From Citrus sinensis (Eukaryota > Streptophyta > Magnoliopsida > Sapindales > Rutaceae): a stretch of 64,000 nucleotides of DNA. The notes under the pieces were generated by a model. It was given only the letters and a program-made list of their open reading frames with translations. It searched no databases and had not been told where the DNA came from. Positions 1 to 12,645 of the stretch are shown here, piece after piece. Made by a program: the position numbers and the translations under genes. Position 1 is the stretch's first letter. Each line of letters starts with the position of its first letter. The stretch is taken from the NCBI RefSeq assembly GCF_022201045.2, contig NC_068558.1, positions 1,674,001 through 1,738,000 of the forward strand, written 5' to 3'.

Positions 1-1280
1 ACAGCTGGGTCTCGGACACGTGTATGTCTCTTTTGCACTCTATTTCGGGTAACCGGTCACTAGCTCGTCTCCAGCTCGGCTTGCTTTGGCTTCGCAATCA
101 TTAAGCTCAATAAATAATTAAATGGCAAGATTGCCCCATGCTAATGGCCAGAACTATTGATTGAGATTAGACGTATATAATTTTTAATCTATAGTATTAA
201 ATATTTAATAAGTATTATATCCTGTAATTTAAAAGTTATTTTGATATAATTTTTTATTTGTATAATAAAAATTTTATTATATGTTTAATAATTTTATTAA
301 AATTATTATTTAAAATTTATATTTATTAAATATTATTAATTTTTATTTAACAGTTATAGTTTTTTTTTTATAGTAATTATATCTTCAAAAGTTAAAACAC
401 CTCAAACACAAATAAAATCTTAGTGAAACAAGGGAACATATATGAAAGAGTCAACTACCGAAGATGAATTTCAAGTGTATGAAGACGAATTACAATTTAC
501 TAGTAAAACACAAATTTATATATGATTAAAATAAGATGAAAATAAAAACGCTGACCTATCTTGAATTTTATTTGCCATAGCATGCTATAGTATAATCTCT
601 ATAAATTATTAATAATATAATTATAAAAATCTATTAATTAAAAGAGGTGCAATTAGAAATTTTAAAAATGTGATCTAATAAATATTCATATTTCAAGGAA
701 AAATAAAATATATTTAATAAAATATGATAATCAATTATATTTATAATTTTAATGAATTATTAATTTTATGATATGAATGGACCACATTATTATACAAGGG
801 TTTTGAAAAAAAAATTATCTTATTAATTTATTAAAATGATTAATTTAACCTCTAAATCCAGGTCCCAACCATTGCGCTTCGAAAATGCGGCAAATGCCAG
901 CATCAAGTATTGAATCAGTGAGATGTAATGCGCCTTATTTGAATGGCAAATTATGAAATTCGTTTCAATTAATATGGAGCCCACCTATTATTTTATGCAA
1001 CGTGGTATGCCAAACATGGCCTAAATGAAATTTAACAAAAGGATTTGAACAGAAACTTGTTTAATATTTTTTAAAATAATTTGACATTAGCTTTGAGTGA
1101 CGTTAGAAAGGCATAAAAGACAAAAGTAAGGTACGGTACATCCGTGTCCCCACGGTCGGATCCTTAATTTGTCATTAAGACGATCACGTGAAATTCGTCT
1201 GGCTCGTGCCACCGTGGATGCTTAATGGATTGGACCACGCACTAACCAAATAACAATAAAGAAAACACGGCTCGCACAAC
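1..1280. other. AT-rich intergenic sequence, no gene seen
   Basis: Most of this stretch is over 70% A+T by eye, with poly-A/T runs and no open frame showing a recognisable domain. I see no tRNA, terminal inverted repeat or target duplication that I could defend. It is probably distal upstream sequence of the SAP30-like gene. Confidence 0.6.
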
Positions 1281-1321
1281 CGAGCCGAGCCGAGCCGAGA
1301 CGAGACGAGACGAGACGAGAG
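1281..1321. repeat. GAGCC/GAGAC pentanucleotide minisatellite
   Basis: About eight tandem 5-bp units, first GAGCC then GAGAC, lie roughly 100 bp upstream of a pyrimidine-rich leader. The switch between two unit variants suggests expansion after a single substitution. Its place in the presumed promoter of the SAP30-like gene is worth noting, but no function can be read from it. Confidence 0.85.
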
Positions 1322-1419
1322 AGGAAAAGCATGTAAACAGGGAGAAGCCGGTAAAAAAGGTGTGACTGTACGGCACATGGCAGGTCGTCTAGTATGTAAT
1401 TGGCGGTTGGTAAGCATTT

Positions 1420-2500
1420 AGTGTGCTCCCTTCTCTTTACCTTGCTCCCTCTTCCTCCTGCTTATCTCTGCTACTGCGTCCTCCTCTTTTTGCTCTCTCT
1501 CTCTCTTTCTCTCTCTCTCTCATATTTCAATCCGTTACTTCGTATATATTCTTATTATTGTTTATTATTTATTCAACAAATTTTTTTTTTTTAAAAAAAG
1601 ACGATAATAGTTCTCCCTCTACCTCTCGCTCGCTCTCGAAATCTGTGCATTTTCTATCTCCACTATTCAAACAAACAAACAAACAATCTCTTAACGATTC
1701 ATTTTTCATCAGCATTCAGTCGTTCGTCCCAAGATCCGATACGTAAATCCGGTTTTCCGGTTCTTCGACTCCAATATTAATGCTTTTCTCGTAAAGGTAT
1801 TTTTCGGATATTTTATGATTATTATTATAATTAGTTTTTGTCTTTCTTTAACTAATGCTTGTCAACTTATATTATTATTTTGTCGTCTCAAATTCAGCTG
1901 CCACTCCACCGAGGTTCTAATTAACTTCATTTTTTTAATTTCTAAAGCTTCTTCTTCGAGTTTTCGCTTCTTTTGTATCAAGTATTTGCATTAAATTTCT
2001 GATTAGTGAGTTAGCAAAGTCGCTGACTTTTCTTTGAATTTAAATTTCTTAGCGCTGGTATTATTAACAGTAATTCATTTTACGTTGTGTAATTTTAAGC
2101 TTCAGTGTGATTTGATGTCACTGGTAACTCAAACGAGGGCTTTATGATACTGAGCTTACTCGTATCGTATCATTCATTTATTATGATCAATCTGACTCCG
2201 TGACTCATTTTATTTGAATTTCTTCTATTTCTTTTAGCATTTCATCCAAATATTCGTGTTAGATAAACTCTCTCTCTCTCTCTATGACATCACTGTGGTA
2301 TGTTGAATCTCTAACGACATTTTTTTTTAATATATTTTTTAGTTTTGGCTTCAGGTTCTTCAGTTGAAGCTTGGGCTAACAGTCGTTCAATAACGAAACG
2401 GTTCATGAATGGACGGGCTTTAGTAACAGAGTTAGATTTTAGTGTAAACCATTAGTTTAAAGGATTTGGGTTCTCTTAATTGGGTTTGATTAACAAAGCA
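1420..2500 (+). promoter_or_regulatory. Presumed pyrimidine-rich 5' leader with leader intron of the SAP30-like gene
   Basis: A CT-rich tract (microsatellite at 1492-1521) is followed by leader-like sequence. A good donor (AAAG then GTAT) lies at 1797 and an acceptor (TTCAG) ends at 2354, so an intron in the 5' untranslated region at 1797-2354 is plausible. Small reading frames here (for example 1423-1746) are low-complexity and not credible proteins. The transcription start cannot be fixed from sequence alone. Confidence 0.45.
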
Positions 2501-4577
2501 ATGTTGGAGCCTGAATTATGCTCTAATCGCGGGGTTCTCTCGCCTTTCCGAGAAGAAAGCGGCGATGAAGAGCTCTCGGTTCTTCCTCGGCACACCAAAG
2601 TTATTGTCACTGGAAACAACAGAACAAAGTCCGTTTTGGTGGGATTGCAAGGTGTGGTTAAGAAGGCTGTTGGCCTTGGTGGTTGGCACTGGCTGGTATA
2701 TTATTAATCTTTCATTTATTTATTTTTTTCCTGATAAGAGAACACTAATTTTATTGATAAACTCATTAGAAGATTATGTTATTTATGTACGTATAGAGAG
2801 ATCACTTTTAATGTTTCGGTTGGCCAATTTATTGCATTGAGTGTGATGTTAAAGTTGCTTTCCACATAGGTTTCTTTATGTTTGGCTTGTTTTGTTTTCT
2901 TTCCTATTTTGAATCTGGGCTTTAGCAAGCCGGCACAGTATATTATTGTCTTTGAATTTGATGAGATCTGGATTTTAGGTCTAGACCTTTTTATTTATTT
3001 ATTTATTTTCTTTTGGCCGCCAGAGTCGTAAACAGAACCAAGCTTTTACCCTCTTTCTCATGTCTAATATTCCCAGCATGAATGACAACGTAAGTTAAAG
3101 TTTTTCGTTTCCTATTTGTAACTATAAGATATTGATGATTGTATCCTGTACTGCAATTTTCTTTTGTTCTAACAAACTAGTAGAAATAATTTTTTGAAAA
3201 TATTATGTGTTTTGATGTGTTTCATGAATTGACGCCCACGTTTTTCCTTTGAGGGTTGCAATTCCCTTTTTCTTTGCCATTTTTTCGGGTTTAAACTTGT
3301 CAAAATTAATTGCCGGACTATGTTCTTTGTAATTGATCTGGGATATTGGATTTCTTTATTGGGTATCAAAAAAGAACTCTTCTCTGGTCAGTTCCTTTGT
3401 TTTTCATCCTCTGTTTGGTTTGGTGTAGTTGTATAACCTTTTAGGTGAGGGGCAAATACCACATGCCTATATTCAGTCAAGTTATTGGCTGTTTTTTTAT
3501 AAAATCATATTGCTTGGTTCACAAGGTTCTTAAAAACGGGGTGGAAGTTAAGCTGCAAAGGAATGCATTGAGTGTGCTGGAACATCCCACAGGGAATGAA
3601 GTGGATGAAGATCACGATTTTGATTCTAGCAGTGGCTCGGACATTGGTGAAAAGGATCATGATTTCTGTGAGTTATACTATTTCATACCTGATGAAATCA
3701 GTGCATGTTTTGCCCTATTACATTTGATTGTTGATCTAATTTTTTTGTCTGCCACTAAGGCTGTTGATCTTTTCTTCGTGAGCAGCCAGTAGCATTGAGT
3801 TTCATAAATTGAGCAAGCCAAGAGTTCGTCAAACAAGGCCATGGGTGTCGTCTGCATCAGCAAAGTTGGTTAATCGTGGGAGTTACAGAGATGTTCAATC
3901 CATTATCCACAGATCTCAACCGGTGAGAAATTTAAAGAGAGAGATTGTAATTAATGTAGTTAGGAAGCATGTTGCAAGAGTTTGGAACCAGAACGATACG
4001 TTTCTGAAATTTTTGCGGTATTGTTTGGATATAGTTGTTAAATTTGTTTCTTTAATAAATTTTTAAAAAAATCTACTTGAGATTCTTTGATGCTGATTAT
4101 TTGAAGCTTTTGTTCAGTACCTAATGATTTTAAGTCTATGATTCTTTTTCAATAATCAGAAGGTGAACTTGGCCCGACTTGGAACAGATTCGTTAAGGAG
4201 ATACTGCAGACACTACAACCTTGTATGTCCTACCAACTTTCAGACTGATAGACTTTAATGTTTTCAACTATTATTGATAATTTTCATTTAAAAAAATCTT
4301 TTGCACTCATTTAGGCAAACATCAGTTCTGATTCATCAAGGGAGCAAATGCTCAACGCTGTGCAGCGGCATTTTACATCACAGGTCTCTCTTTCCTCCCA
4401 CAGTCTTTGTGCTCACACATACATAAGGCTTTACAGTCACAAAACCGTAGATATCTGACATCAAATCCTATTTTCTTACAGCCAAAACTCTCGGAGGTGC
4501 ATGTGATTTCTGAATTTGTAAATGCAGTCATGAAAGCAACAAAGAGGCGGAAACCGGTTGACAGACATATGGAGTGA
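2501..4577 (+). CDS. SAP30-like Sin3/histone deacetylase complex subunit (AFR1/AFR2 type), 6 exons
   Basis: Coding exons read as 2501-2695, 3526-3667, 3786-3922, 4160-4222, 4315-4383 and 4482-4577, all with GT-AG borders and consistent phase, giving about 233 aa. Residues 29-65 hold the conserved block around RHTKVIVTGNNRTKSVL and GGWHWLV. A basic middle region follows. The C-terminus (LRRYCRHYNL, EQMLNAVQRHFTSQ, ISEFVNAVMKATKRRK) is the SAP30 Sin3-binding helix region. From family knowledge, Arabidopsis AFR1 and AFR2 are SAP30 homologues in a Sin3-HDAC complex that deacetylates histones, including at flowering genes; action in the nucleus is inferred. I chose the ATG at 2501 because the open frame upstream of it has no other in-frame ATG near the conserved block. 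The first coding intron is long (830 bp). Confidence 0.9.
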
Positions 4578-6477
4578 TGAGACTAAGAATGTTGATTGCC
4601 TTGTATAATAATTATATACATATATTAAATCTCTAACCTCTAGATCAGTTCTAATTTATATGTAAGGGTCGGTGGTTCACCGCTGAACGACATACTTCTT
4701 CCCTAGATTCTAACCTTTTTAGAATCGGGTCGTTACCCTAGTTTTAATTTCAGAGCAGTTGCCTTGTTATTATTTTATCTCCTATTTTAGCACATAATCA
4801 ATTTTGTACATTGCAATGAGGGATAATTTTAATGTGGACTGGTGAGGGGGTGACGTTAAACGAAAGTCCTCAATTATATGATGGTGATTTGGTTAAGGGG
4901 CCAGGCTGGCATTTGTTGTCATGTATCTGCGCAACAGCAAGCGATGGGGACGTGTGGATTTTCAACAGAACGTGGGTGTACAAAAATGCCCTCGCAAGTG
5001 CAACCAATGGGTTTCTTTTCTTTACACTCCTAAGCCGCGGTGCCTCCCACAAGGCCCCAAATTTCAAACCGAAGGTCACCGCTTCATGATTACAAGTTCC
5101 AACTGTTGCAAAGTCAAAGAGGGATGACGTACTGGGGGTGGGCAGCAGCGTCGTCGTTTAGCTAATGTTGGCTACATCAAACATCTGGAGCTAAAAGGGT
5201 CGAGCCCGATTGCCTTGCCTTTTTGAATTTCGTAAACTAGTCGTTTTTTTAATTTTTAATGAATGATTGGACCGATGCCCAAGCGATAGATTTTTCTTTC
5301 TTTTATCAAAAGTATGGATGATTTGATCTGTCTCAAATCTCAATTGAATTCATGCGTGAAAATGAACAATGAAAAAAATCATAAATAAACCCAACGCAAA
5401 CCTACCAGCACATTACCCGGCTTCATCGAATAAAGGGACAAATGTGAATTTATTATTTATGCCAAACTTAGCTTTCGAGTCCTATAAAAATAACAGTGCA
5501 TATAGCTTTACTTAGTTCACTTTCCTCCCAGTATGTATAATGATTAATGACAATTACGATCTTTTTCTTTCTTTTTATGTTGATAAATTATTAGTGGATG
5601 AGATTATTTGTGCACTAAAAATTATTTTAAACACTCATATTTTTATAAAAAAATATTTAGTAAAAAATATAAATTATTATTAAAGATAATTTATTATCAA
5701 CAAATATAATATTATTAGTATGTACACCCCCATAGCATTCAAGTCTCTTAACTTTATAACCTATGCTTTTTACTTCCCAACACTTTAAGCCATGTTTACA
5801 AAGCGGCAATAATTGAAGCAAAAAATAGGAGAGGTTAGCGATAAAATTCATGAACATCATGGAGATGGCTACTTTTGTTACTGCATATTCTTTAAAAAAA
5901 AATTCTGAGAAAATGTTACAGTAAAAGCAATAAAATTACTTACTTTTTTTTTTATGGTTTAAACTTAATGTGTAAAAATTTTAACTTCAATATGACGGAA
6001 AGTTTTTACTTCATAATTTACTCATGTTTCCAATGCTGCAATATAGAAAGTGCAATTATTTACAATTATCGACCACTGACCCCAATAGCATTCAAAGTAA
6101 ATTTTATTTTTTAAAATTAACAGAAAAGTCTGCAAAACAATAATGTTCAGAGTAATTTCAGACCTGTTCGATATCATTTTCAAGACCATGTTTTCATTTT
6201 CATTTGGGGAGAAGTCCAAGTGTAGCACATGTTCGGTGGACCTAAATCAAAAAACAAATTATAAAACAAATAAAACAGATTCAATATTATAGTAATAAAA
6301 CAAAAACTAAGAAAATGTTATATACGTTTTAGGTGAATTACAAAACAAACTTTAAAATATATTATGAAACAAACTTTAATATCATCTTAATTATAGTTGA
6401 AGAAAAATGACGATGTAAAACTTTTTTCAGTAATGCTAATTGTAAGTTAATTATGGTCCGTTTGTCTATGTAATTCT
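4578..6477. other. 3' untranslated region, then intergenic sequence without a gene
   Basis: The first few hundred bases after the stop are probably 3' UTR. A short perfect hairpin (8-bp stem, 5-nt loop) lies at 4706-4726. Between 4830 and 5130 the base composition is more balanced and three frames stay open, but none has a recognisable domain or splice-compatible continuation. From 5200 on the sequence is AT-rich and featureless. Confidence 0.55.
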
Positions 6478-7175
6478 ATGATTTAATAATTTAAAAATTG
6501 TTTAATTTTAAATTGTTTGTTTAGTTAATGGAGATTAAATAAAAAATTACAGTATTTTTTTAAATATTAAATATTTAGTATAAGTTATTTATTAAAATAA
6601 TACTACCAAACACATATTGATTGTTTTTATCCTTCTCGATTATGTCTACTGAACATATATTATTATTTTTAGTTTTAAAATACATAATACCGAAAATGAT
6701 ATTAGACGCATACTTAAATCAAAATATTGTAATTGCAAACATCATTTTCATTTTCATTTTCATTTTAAAAAAATAATTCAGAAACAACCCCAAACAAAAC
6801 CTTAAAAATTATTTAATTTTAAATTAGTTGATTAAGAAACAATACAAAACAGGCCCTTAAAAATTATTTAATTTTAAATTATTTGTTTAGTGAATTATTG
6901 TTTGATTGTTTAGTGAATTATTCGTTTAGTTAATGGAGATTAATTAAAAAATTACAGTATTTTTTAAATATTATATATTTAGTAAAAGTTGTTTCTTAAA
7001 ATAATACTATTAAACACATATTGATTGTTTTTATTCCTCTCAATTATGTCTATCGAACATATATTATTATTTTAAATTTTAAAATACAAACTATAGAAAA
7101 TGATACCAAATGCATACTTACTATAAAACATCATTTTTATTTTTATTTTTTAAAAAATAATAATTCAGAAATAAT
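6478..7175. repeat. Two diverged copies of a ~330-bp AT-rich element in direct orientation
   Basis: The block at about 6478-6801 recurs at about 6850-7175 with the same order of landmarks: a motif around AATGGAGATTAA, then CACATATTGATTG, then GAACATATATTATTATT, then a run of CATTTTCATTTT-like units and an ending around AATTCAGAAA. The similarity is high but imperfect. Motifs at the copy ends (AAACAACCCCAAACAAAACC; GGCCCTTAAA) resemble the ends of PIF-like elements such as the one at 24860, so this may be a MITE that inserted twice or was tandemly duplicated. Confidence 0.7.
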
Positions 7176-7741
7176 ACTGATCATGCACTCATAGAGTGGA
7201 AACAGTACCACTCATTGTTAGTCTATTGACGCTTTCGTTGCTTTTCTGTTTGATCATGTACAGTTGTAATGATATTGATTTATTATTTAGAGATATGTAA
7301 TGACATAATGCAATGCCGTTTGATTCAATGGCTCTATTTTCCGTTGAAAGTGTCTAGTTTTCTAATGCTCCCTCAATCATCGTCAATTAAGGGACAAGAA
7401 TCAAAAAATTGGAGAGAGATCAACGACTTAAAAATAATAAATAAATAACCTTAAAATTTTTAAACTGAGAGTGTGGTGGGAGCGTAGGTATCGCCTTGAA
7501 CCAATCGTGAACTTTGAACCTGGGCTCGGCTAATTTGGTAGTATCTAGTCCAATATTCTGTGTGAGCCCAATTCGGGTCCTAGGTTTTGCCCCTTTATCC
7601 ATAAATCGGTATCTCTCCATCGCTTGCGGTTTGTCTTGTATTAGCCTGAAAACAGAACTCTTATACAACTTCTAGAATACCAAATGACAAAACTATCCGG
7701 CATGGATGGATGATGATGATACATTGCGGGATAATTTAAGA

Positions 7742-7948
7742 AAGAGTAATGATACAACTACAAACTCTTATATAAATTTATTTTTTACAAACTGATGTGA
7801 CATTAATTCATTAGTTAAATGAAAATATAAAATAATAAAAATAAATTATATAGACTAAGAGATATTTAATTCAACCAATAAATTAACGCCACATCAGTTT
7901 GTACAAAATAAATTTATATAAGAGTTTGTGGTTATGTCATTGCTCTTT
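7742..7948. mobile_element. Long-TIR foldback MITE, ~207 bp
   Basis: The left arm, beginning AAAGAGTAATGA and running through ACAAACTCTTATATAAAT to ACAAACTGATGTG, is repeated as an inverted copy at the right end (CACATCAGTTTGT to TCATTGCTCTTT). The arms are roughly 75 bp with a few mismatches and leave a short AT-rich centre, so the single strand could fold into a long hairpin. No open frame is present. I could not identify a clean target-site duplication, so the superfamily is left open. Confidence 0.75.
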
Positions 7949-9230
7949 AAAAATCTTAAATATAACGACACCCCACTTTCTTCTGCTTTTCATACTTGCT
8001 GCTTAGTATTATTAGCAAGCTCAAGTAACCTAGAGCCGCGTAATTCTCAACACAAAAATCGATCAAGCTCAATCGTACACTTCATTACTCAACACCAAAC
8101 TAGCAAGTTCAAGTAATAAATACAATTCCTAATAGCTCTAGCAAGATCAATCGATTAGTACACTTCAATTAAATTTTCAAACCACGTAGCAGCACATGCC
8201 TCTGCTAACAATCCAAGTTCATTTGACAAACTAAAATTTAAGCATACAAATCAAAATAAAAATAAAAAAGGGAAAAAAAAAAGAATCACCAAATCCCCAA
8301 CTCAGTAGACCCTAGCCACCATCTAAGTGATCTAAACCAATTCCAATCACCGTTTGAAGCACTGATTGCCAGAACCAAAGTGAAAATTTTGATGATGAAG
8401 TTCGATTTGGTGAAAGAGAATTTTAGCAACAACCCATTGAAAATTCTAATTAATATTTGATTTTTTTTAAAAATTTTATATGAGCTTTTACGAGTTTATA
8501 TTCCAATATTAATGTTATACGTATATTAAAATTAATAACAAAAGAAGTATGTGAAAATATAAATAAACTTGTCATATAAATATAAATCCCTAAAACCTCA
8601 AGCAAGGTACCTAAAAATTACCCTTTATTGAGCGGTTACAAAATTAGTGGGAAATAAGATGATACTTAAAAAAGCTGTTACAACTTACAATTAAAAAAAA
8701 AAAAGTTAAAATAAGAGTCAAGCTTATGTATCAAGTATTGCAGGAAAATCCTAAAATGTTACTTTTTTTTTTTTTTTTTTTTTTTAATTCCAATCAAGAA
8801 TGTGATTATCCCACGCCAGCCGACCCAGCGAACGATCTTCTTGGCATTCCGGGTCATAGTGAAATTTCTAACAATTCCGAGCCACATGGCCTACAAATCC
8901 CGCGAGTATAGCATTTCAATACCTTGTAGAGGGTGGCGGCGAAATAAAAAATAATAATAAAATTCTATAATCAATAAAGAGAGAGAGTGAGGGAGAATCA
9001 TCAGTTGACCTTTTCCGCCTAGTGAAAGTTGTTATTGTATGCAGGGGGTCCGCTTATGACTGTTCATACGCGAAACACATAGCACGCGCATATACATACA
9101 CTCACAAACAAAGAGGGAAGCCTTTTTAGCTTTTACGCTTTCGCTTCTCGAAAGATTGAATGGCATTAAAAACCAAAATTCATATAAAAATAAAATAATA
9201 TTAACAAAATACTAACAAATTCTATTTTCG
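7949..9230. other. Intergenic sequence, no gene seen
   Basis: The stretch is AT-rich with a 22-nt T-run near 8763. The short frames at 7928-8116 and 8726-8911 have no recognisable domain. From about 8800 onward the sequence becomes less biased and is probably the promoter of the downstream RING gene. Confidence 0.5.
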
Positions 9231-10137
9231 GCTTATCGAATTTCAATCAATAAAAATCCGCTGTTTCTGATCACCGAGTTGTTTGATAAACAGGTAACAA
9301 TCGAAACTCCGTTTTGTTACTGTATTTTTGTATCGAATTCGAACTCCTTCGTTGAACTAGAATGATCACTTGCTTTTTGGCTTTTTTAGGTTTTTTTTTT
9401 TCCTTGAAACTCTGGAATTCCAAGTATTTTTAATTGTAGCTTCACTGTTTTTTTTTTTTTATTTAGATGTTATTTGTTTAGCTGTTTGTTTTCTATGAAA
9501 TTAGTCTTTAATTGAGTTTTTTTTTTAATGGTTAGAGTTTATCCACTGTAAATTTATTTTTTCCTGGTCTAGATTCCAATTTTTCATATATTTTAGCTTT
9601 TGGTTTATTTAAGAATTATAGTTAATTTCTTTCTGTTCTTCATTTAAACCATTTGATTAAGGATAAGTGATTTTTTTTTTTTAAAAAAAGTAATTAATTA
9701 GTGGAGTTGGTGAGAAAAGTGTGCTTTGACAGATGCTCACAAGTGTATGATAGAGAGATCGAATTGCGATAGTAGATAGCTGAATGAGAAAATACTTTTT
9801 GATCGTATTATCGTTTGGTCTCTGACTCTCTTTTAGCTTTAGGATTTGATCTGTTACTTGGCTTCGTGTTTCCCCTTGGAATGCTTGACAAGTTTTCCAT
9901 CTTATCCTCGTTGTTTTTTTATTAGTTTCCTTAATTGGCTGCTGTGGTGCTTGCACTTTTAGCCTTTTAGGTTTGTGTTTCACAATTCACCTATTATGCA
10001 GGGGAGTATTTGGCTGCATAAGGCAATTAAGTTTATTGTTTGCGCTAACCTGTGTGGCATTTTCTTGCAATGAAGACAGAATATGATGTGTCAGTTGCTT
10101 GTAAATTTTGGTGCAAATCAAAGATAAGTGAAAGGAA
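9231..10137 (+). promoter_or_regulatory. Presumed 5' leader and leader intron of the RING-H2 gene
   Basis: A strong donor (AAACAG then GTAACA) lies at 9294, and a plausible acceptor (GAAGACAG) ends at 10079, 58 bases before the start codon. The T-rich sequence between them looks like a plant intron. This is inferred from splice consensus only. Confidence 0.45.
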
Positions 10138-11155
10138 ATGGGAGGTTGCTGTTGTTGTTCTTCAAAAGGCGTGGAGAGAAATAGTACTCCAGCATACTAT
10201 TATGTCAGTGTAGTCTTTTCCTTGCCATTAGACATCTTTCTAATCCAGGCTTTAGTAGAATGTTTTTTCTTGTGTTCATTTTGACATTCATTTTATTCTT
10301 GGAGCTTCAATATTTCAGCAGTATCCTAGAGCGTCGGAGGAGCGTCTGCCTTTGTCATCGCACCATGGTGCCGGCTCTGCACTCTCCAGAGGACTCCTGG
10401 TTGATACAAACCTAGAAACATCAGTTCCTGATGCTTATAGACCACCTCCTGCACCAACGCCATTTGATGCGAATGTAAGGCATCCTCAAACTCCACCAGT
10501 GGTTCAAGAAATTTGCAGCAATAAGAGTGATCCTTCAGTGCAAACAGCTCCTGTTCCTGTGCAAGATACGCTTGGTGGCAATTCTCAAGAAACTTCATCT
10601 AAGTGTGATGACCTAAAGGAACCAGAATCTAAAACAGTAGCCAATGTTGAACTTGAATCAACTAAGGAGCTAGAAGTTGAGCTTTCAAAGTCTGTTCATC
10701 GTGTTGTTGCAGTGATAGAGGAGGAGGATGTTTGCCCAACATGTCTGGAAGGTAGTACTGTTTCTGAAACTCTAAAACTGTTGTCTCATTGTTAAAGAAT
10801 ACTTGACCATTTTATCTGTGTTCTTGTGGGTGCTGTGACTCACAGTTTATTGTGTTTCTGGTGTAGAAAAAGTTTAAACAGACATATTTTCTGTTCTCTC
10901 TGCAGAGTATGATGCAGAGAATCCGAGAATTATCACAAAATGTGAGCATCATTTTCATCTTGCGTGCATTTTTGAATGGATGGAAAGAAGTGACACCTGT
11001 CCAGTTTGCAATCAGGTTCGATTGAAAATTTTTGCATCTCTTGTGATTGTATAAGCCGCTAAGTGTAGATTGTCCACTGACATGAATGTTAATTATATTT
11101 TTTATATTTACTTATAATGCAGGAAATGATATTTGACCTTCCTGTGGATTATTAG
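10138..11155 (+). CDS. RING-H2 E3 ubiquitin ligase, RHB1A-like, 4 exons
   Basis: Exons 10138-10203, 10322-10751, 10906-11015 and 11123-11155 give about 212 aa. The N-terminus, MGGCCCCSS, offers a glycine-2 myristoylation signal with adjacent palmitoylatable cysteines, so membrane anchoring is likely. The middle (residues 23-150) is proline-rich and acidic and probably disordered. The C-terminal RING-H2 reads CPTCLEEYD, then CEHHFHLAC, then CPVC, with all eight zinc ligands visible in C3H2C3 order. The family transfers ubiquitin from an E2 to substrate; Arabidopsis RHB1A has the same MGGCCCCSS start and domain order. The protein ends 10 codons after the last RING cysteine, as is usual. Exon 2 could begin one CAG codon earlier (10319), because the acceptor is CAGCAG, a typical NAGNAG site. 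Confidence 0.92.
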
Positions 11156-12636
11156 CTGTCCAGTGATTTCTGCAGAGTTCAGCTTCTTAATTATTTGACG
11201 TTGGGTTTTGGAGTTCAAGTTTATAAATGCTTGGAAGTTGTTCCTCTTTGTTTGCCCTCTTTTGGTTCACAGTTCATCGTCTGCTGCAGGCCCAGCTGCC
11301 ATTTGATTTAATCTCTCTTTAGATTTTATCAAGTCACAATCCATTTCAAATACATAGTGTCTTTCTGCTCTTGATTCTGAATTTGGGAATTTTTGTACAG
11401 GAAAGAGTCGCAGCCTATTTCAAACGCATAGGGAAAGTTCCAAATTCATAGTGTGACACCATTTCGGAGTTCTATTTTTCATTGCCAATAATAATACATA
11501 CATCCTGAGGGCATAGGTCAACATTTTAGTATTGATGTAACATTTCAAGTTTGCAAAGAGGAAATGATTTATACAAGTTACTTAATCTGTCTAGAAAGCC
11601 TGGTTAGCTTCTCAAACAAAGTAATTGGTAGACTTTTTTGTTTGCTCTTTAAAGTACTGCTTTCTTGAGTCTGTCAGTGATTGCATTTTTTTAAAAAAAA
11701 CACCCACCCCCCCTCCCCCTTGGAATTGTCCTGTGGATGGCATGCCGTTTAAGGTTCCATTTTAACACTTCTGGCATTGGGCTGTCATCGAGGATTTCAA
11801 GATTTGGTAACGCTTGGAAGGATAAAATGAAATAGAATTCTGTATTTCACTTGTTCATGTATATGCTTGTTCAATTTTTTCATTTAAAGTTTGATAGAGT
11901 TTGTTGACTTAAAACAGACTTTGAAAATTTGTTTTCTTTCCTTATAGCAAGTTTTACGACTGATTGCAGCTGTTCTTTAATCAACTGCTGCGATTGCATT
12001 TCTGGTATTATGGTGCATGTGGTGGCTCGTTCAATGCTATAACCAGTGGGTTGTCCTAAATAAATTCTTTGCGCTGAAAGCAATGCAAGGATAGGTAACA
12101 CAATTATTTACTAAATATGGTATATCAATTATTATGGTATTAATATGTCATTTGTTACAGTATCTATGTGTCTATTTGATTGTGTCAAGCTAATTGTCAC
12201 ATACTGTTTTTACTTGATTATCAATTGTAGATAAAAAGTCTCAAAAATTAGCTATGGTACTAACCCTTTAATTTAACTATCAAGAGGTCGACGCATGGGT
12301 GGCAAAGCGCTTTTCCTTGTTTTGTCTTGAAGACTTCGATTTAATCTCCAATAATCCTGATTCTATTATAATTTTTTTTCAAAAGGGAAATATGGAGAGG
12401 AATTCATAATTCAAAATTTCTTCGACCATATGAACTTGGTGTTTGTATAACAATCTTATGAACCATAGCAAATGAAATTGAATGGCCTAACTTGATCAAG
12501 TATTATTCGAATTGAGCTCGATGAAGAAATCTGACAGTTTCAGATTGAGCCATTGAGGGCCCGTTTGGCTTTCGGCTCGGATTCCGGTGGGGCTACAGCC
12601 CGGCTACTGGGTGTGGCGTTCGCCGGACTTTGTTTT
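11156..12636. other. 3' UTR of the RING gene, then intergenic sequence
   Basis: The 3' UTR probably extends a few hundred bases beyond the stop. No domain-bearing frame is present. At 12555 a motif GGGCCCGTTTGG, typical of one terminus of PIF-like elements, appears without a visible inverted partner. It lies just upstream of the nested Mutator-like pair. Confidence 0.5.
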
Positions 12637-12645
12637 TAAAAAAAA

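Noticed and set aside
1184-1746. Small open frames on both strands in the pyrimidine-rich leader
   Set aside because: They are translations of simple repeats (SLSLSL and RLGSARL-type peptides) with no domain, and they overlap the presumed leader and minisatellite.
4706-4726. 3' UTR hairpin as a regulatory element
   Set aside because: An 8-bp stem in AT-rich sequence is expected by chance often enough that no function can be claimed.
4832-5127. Three overlapping open frames downstream of the SAP30-like gene
   Set aside because: No domain, no plausible splice partners and no clear codon bias; most likely chance in a less AT-rich patch.
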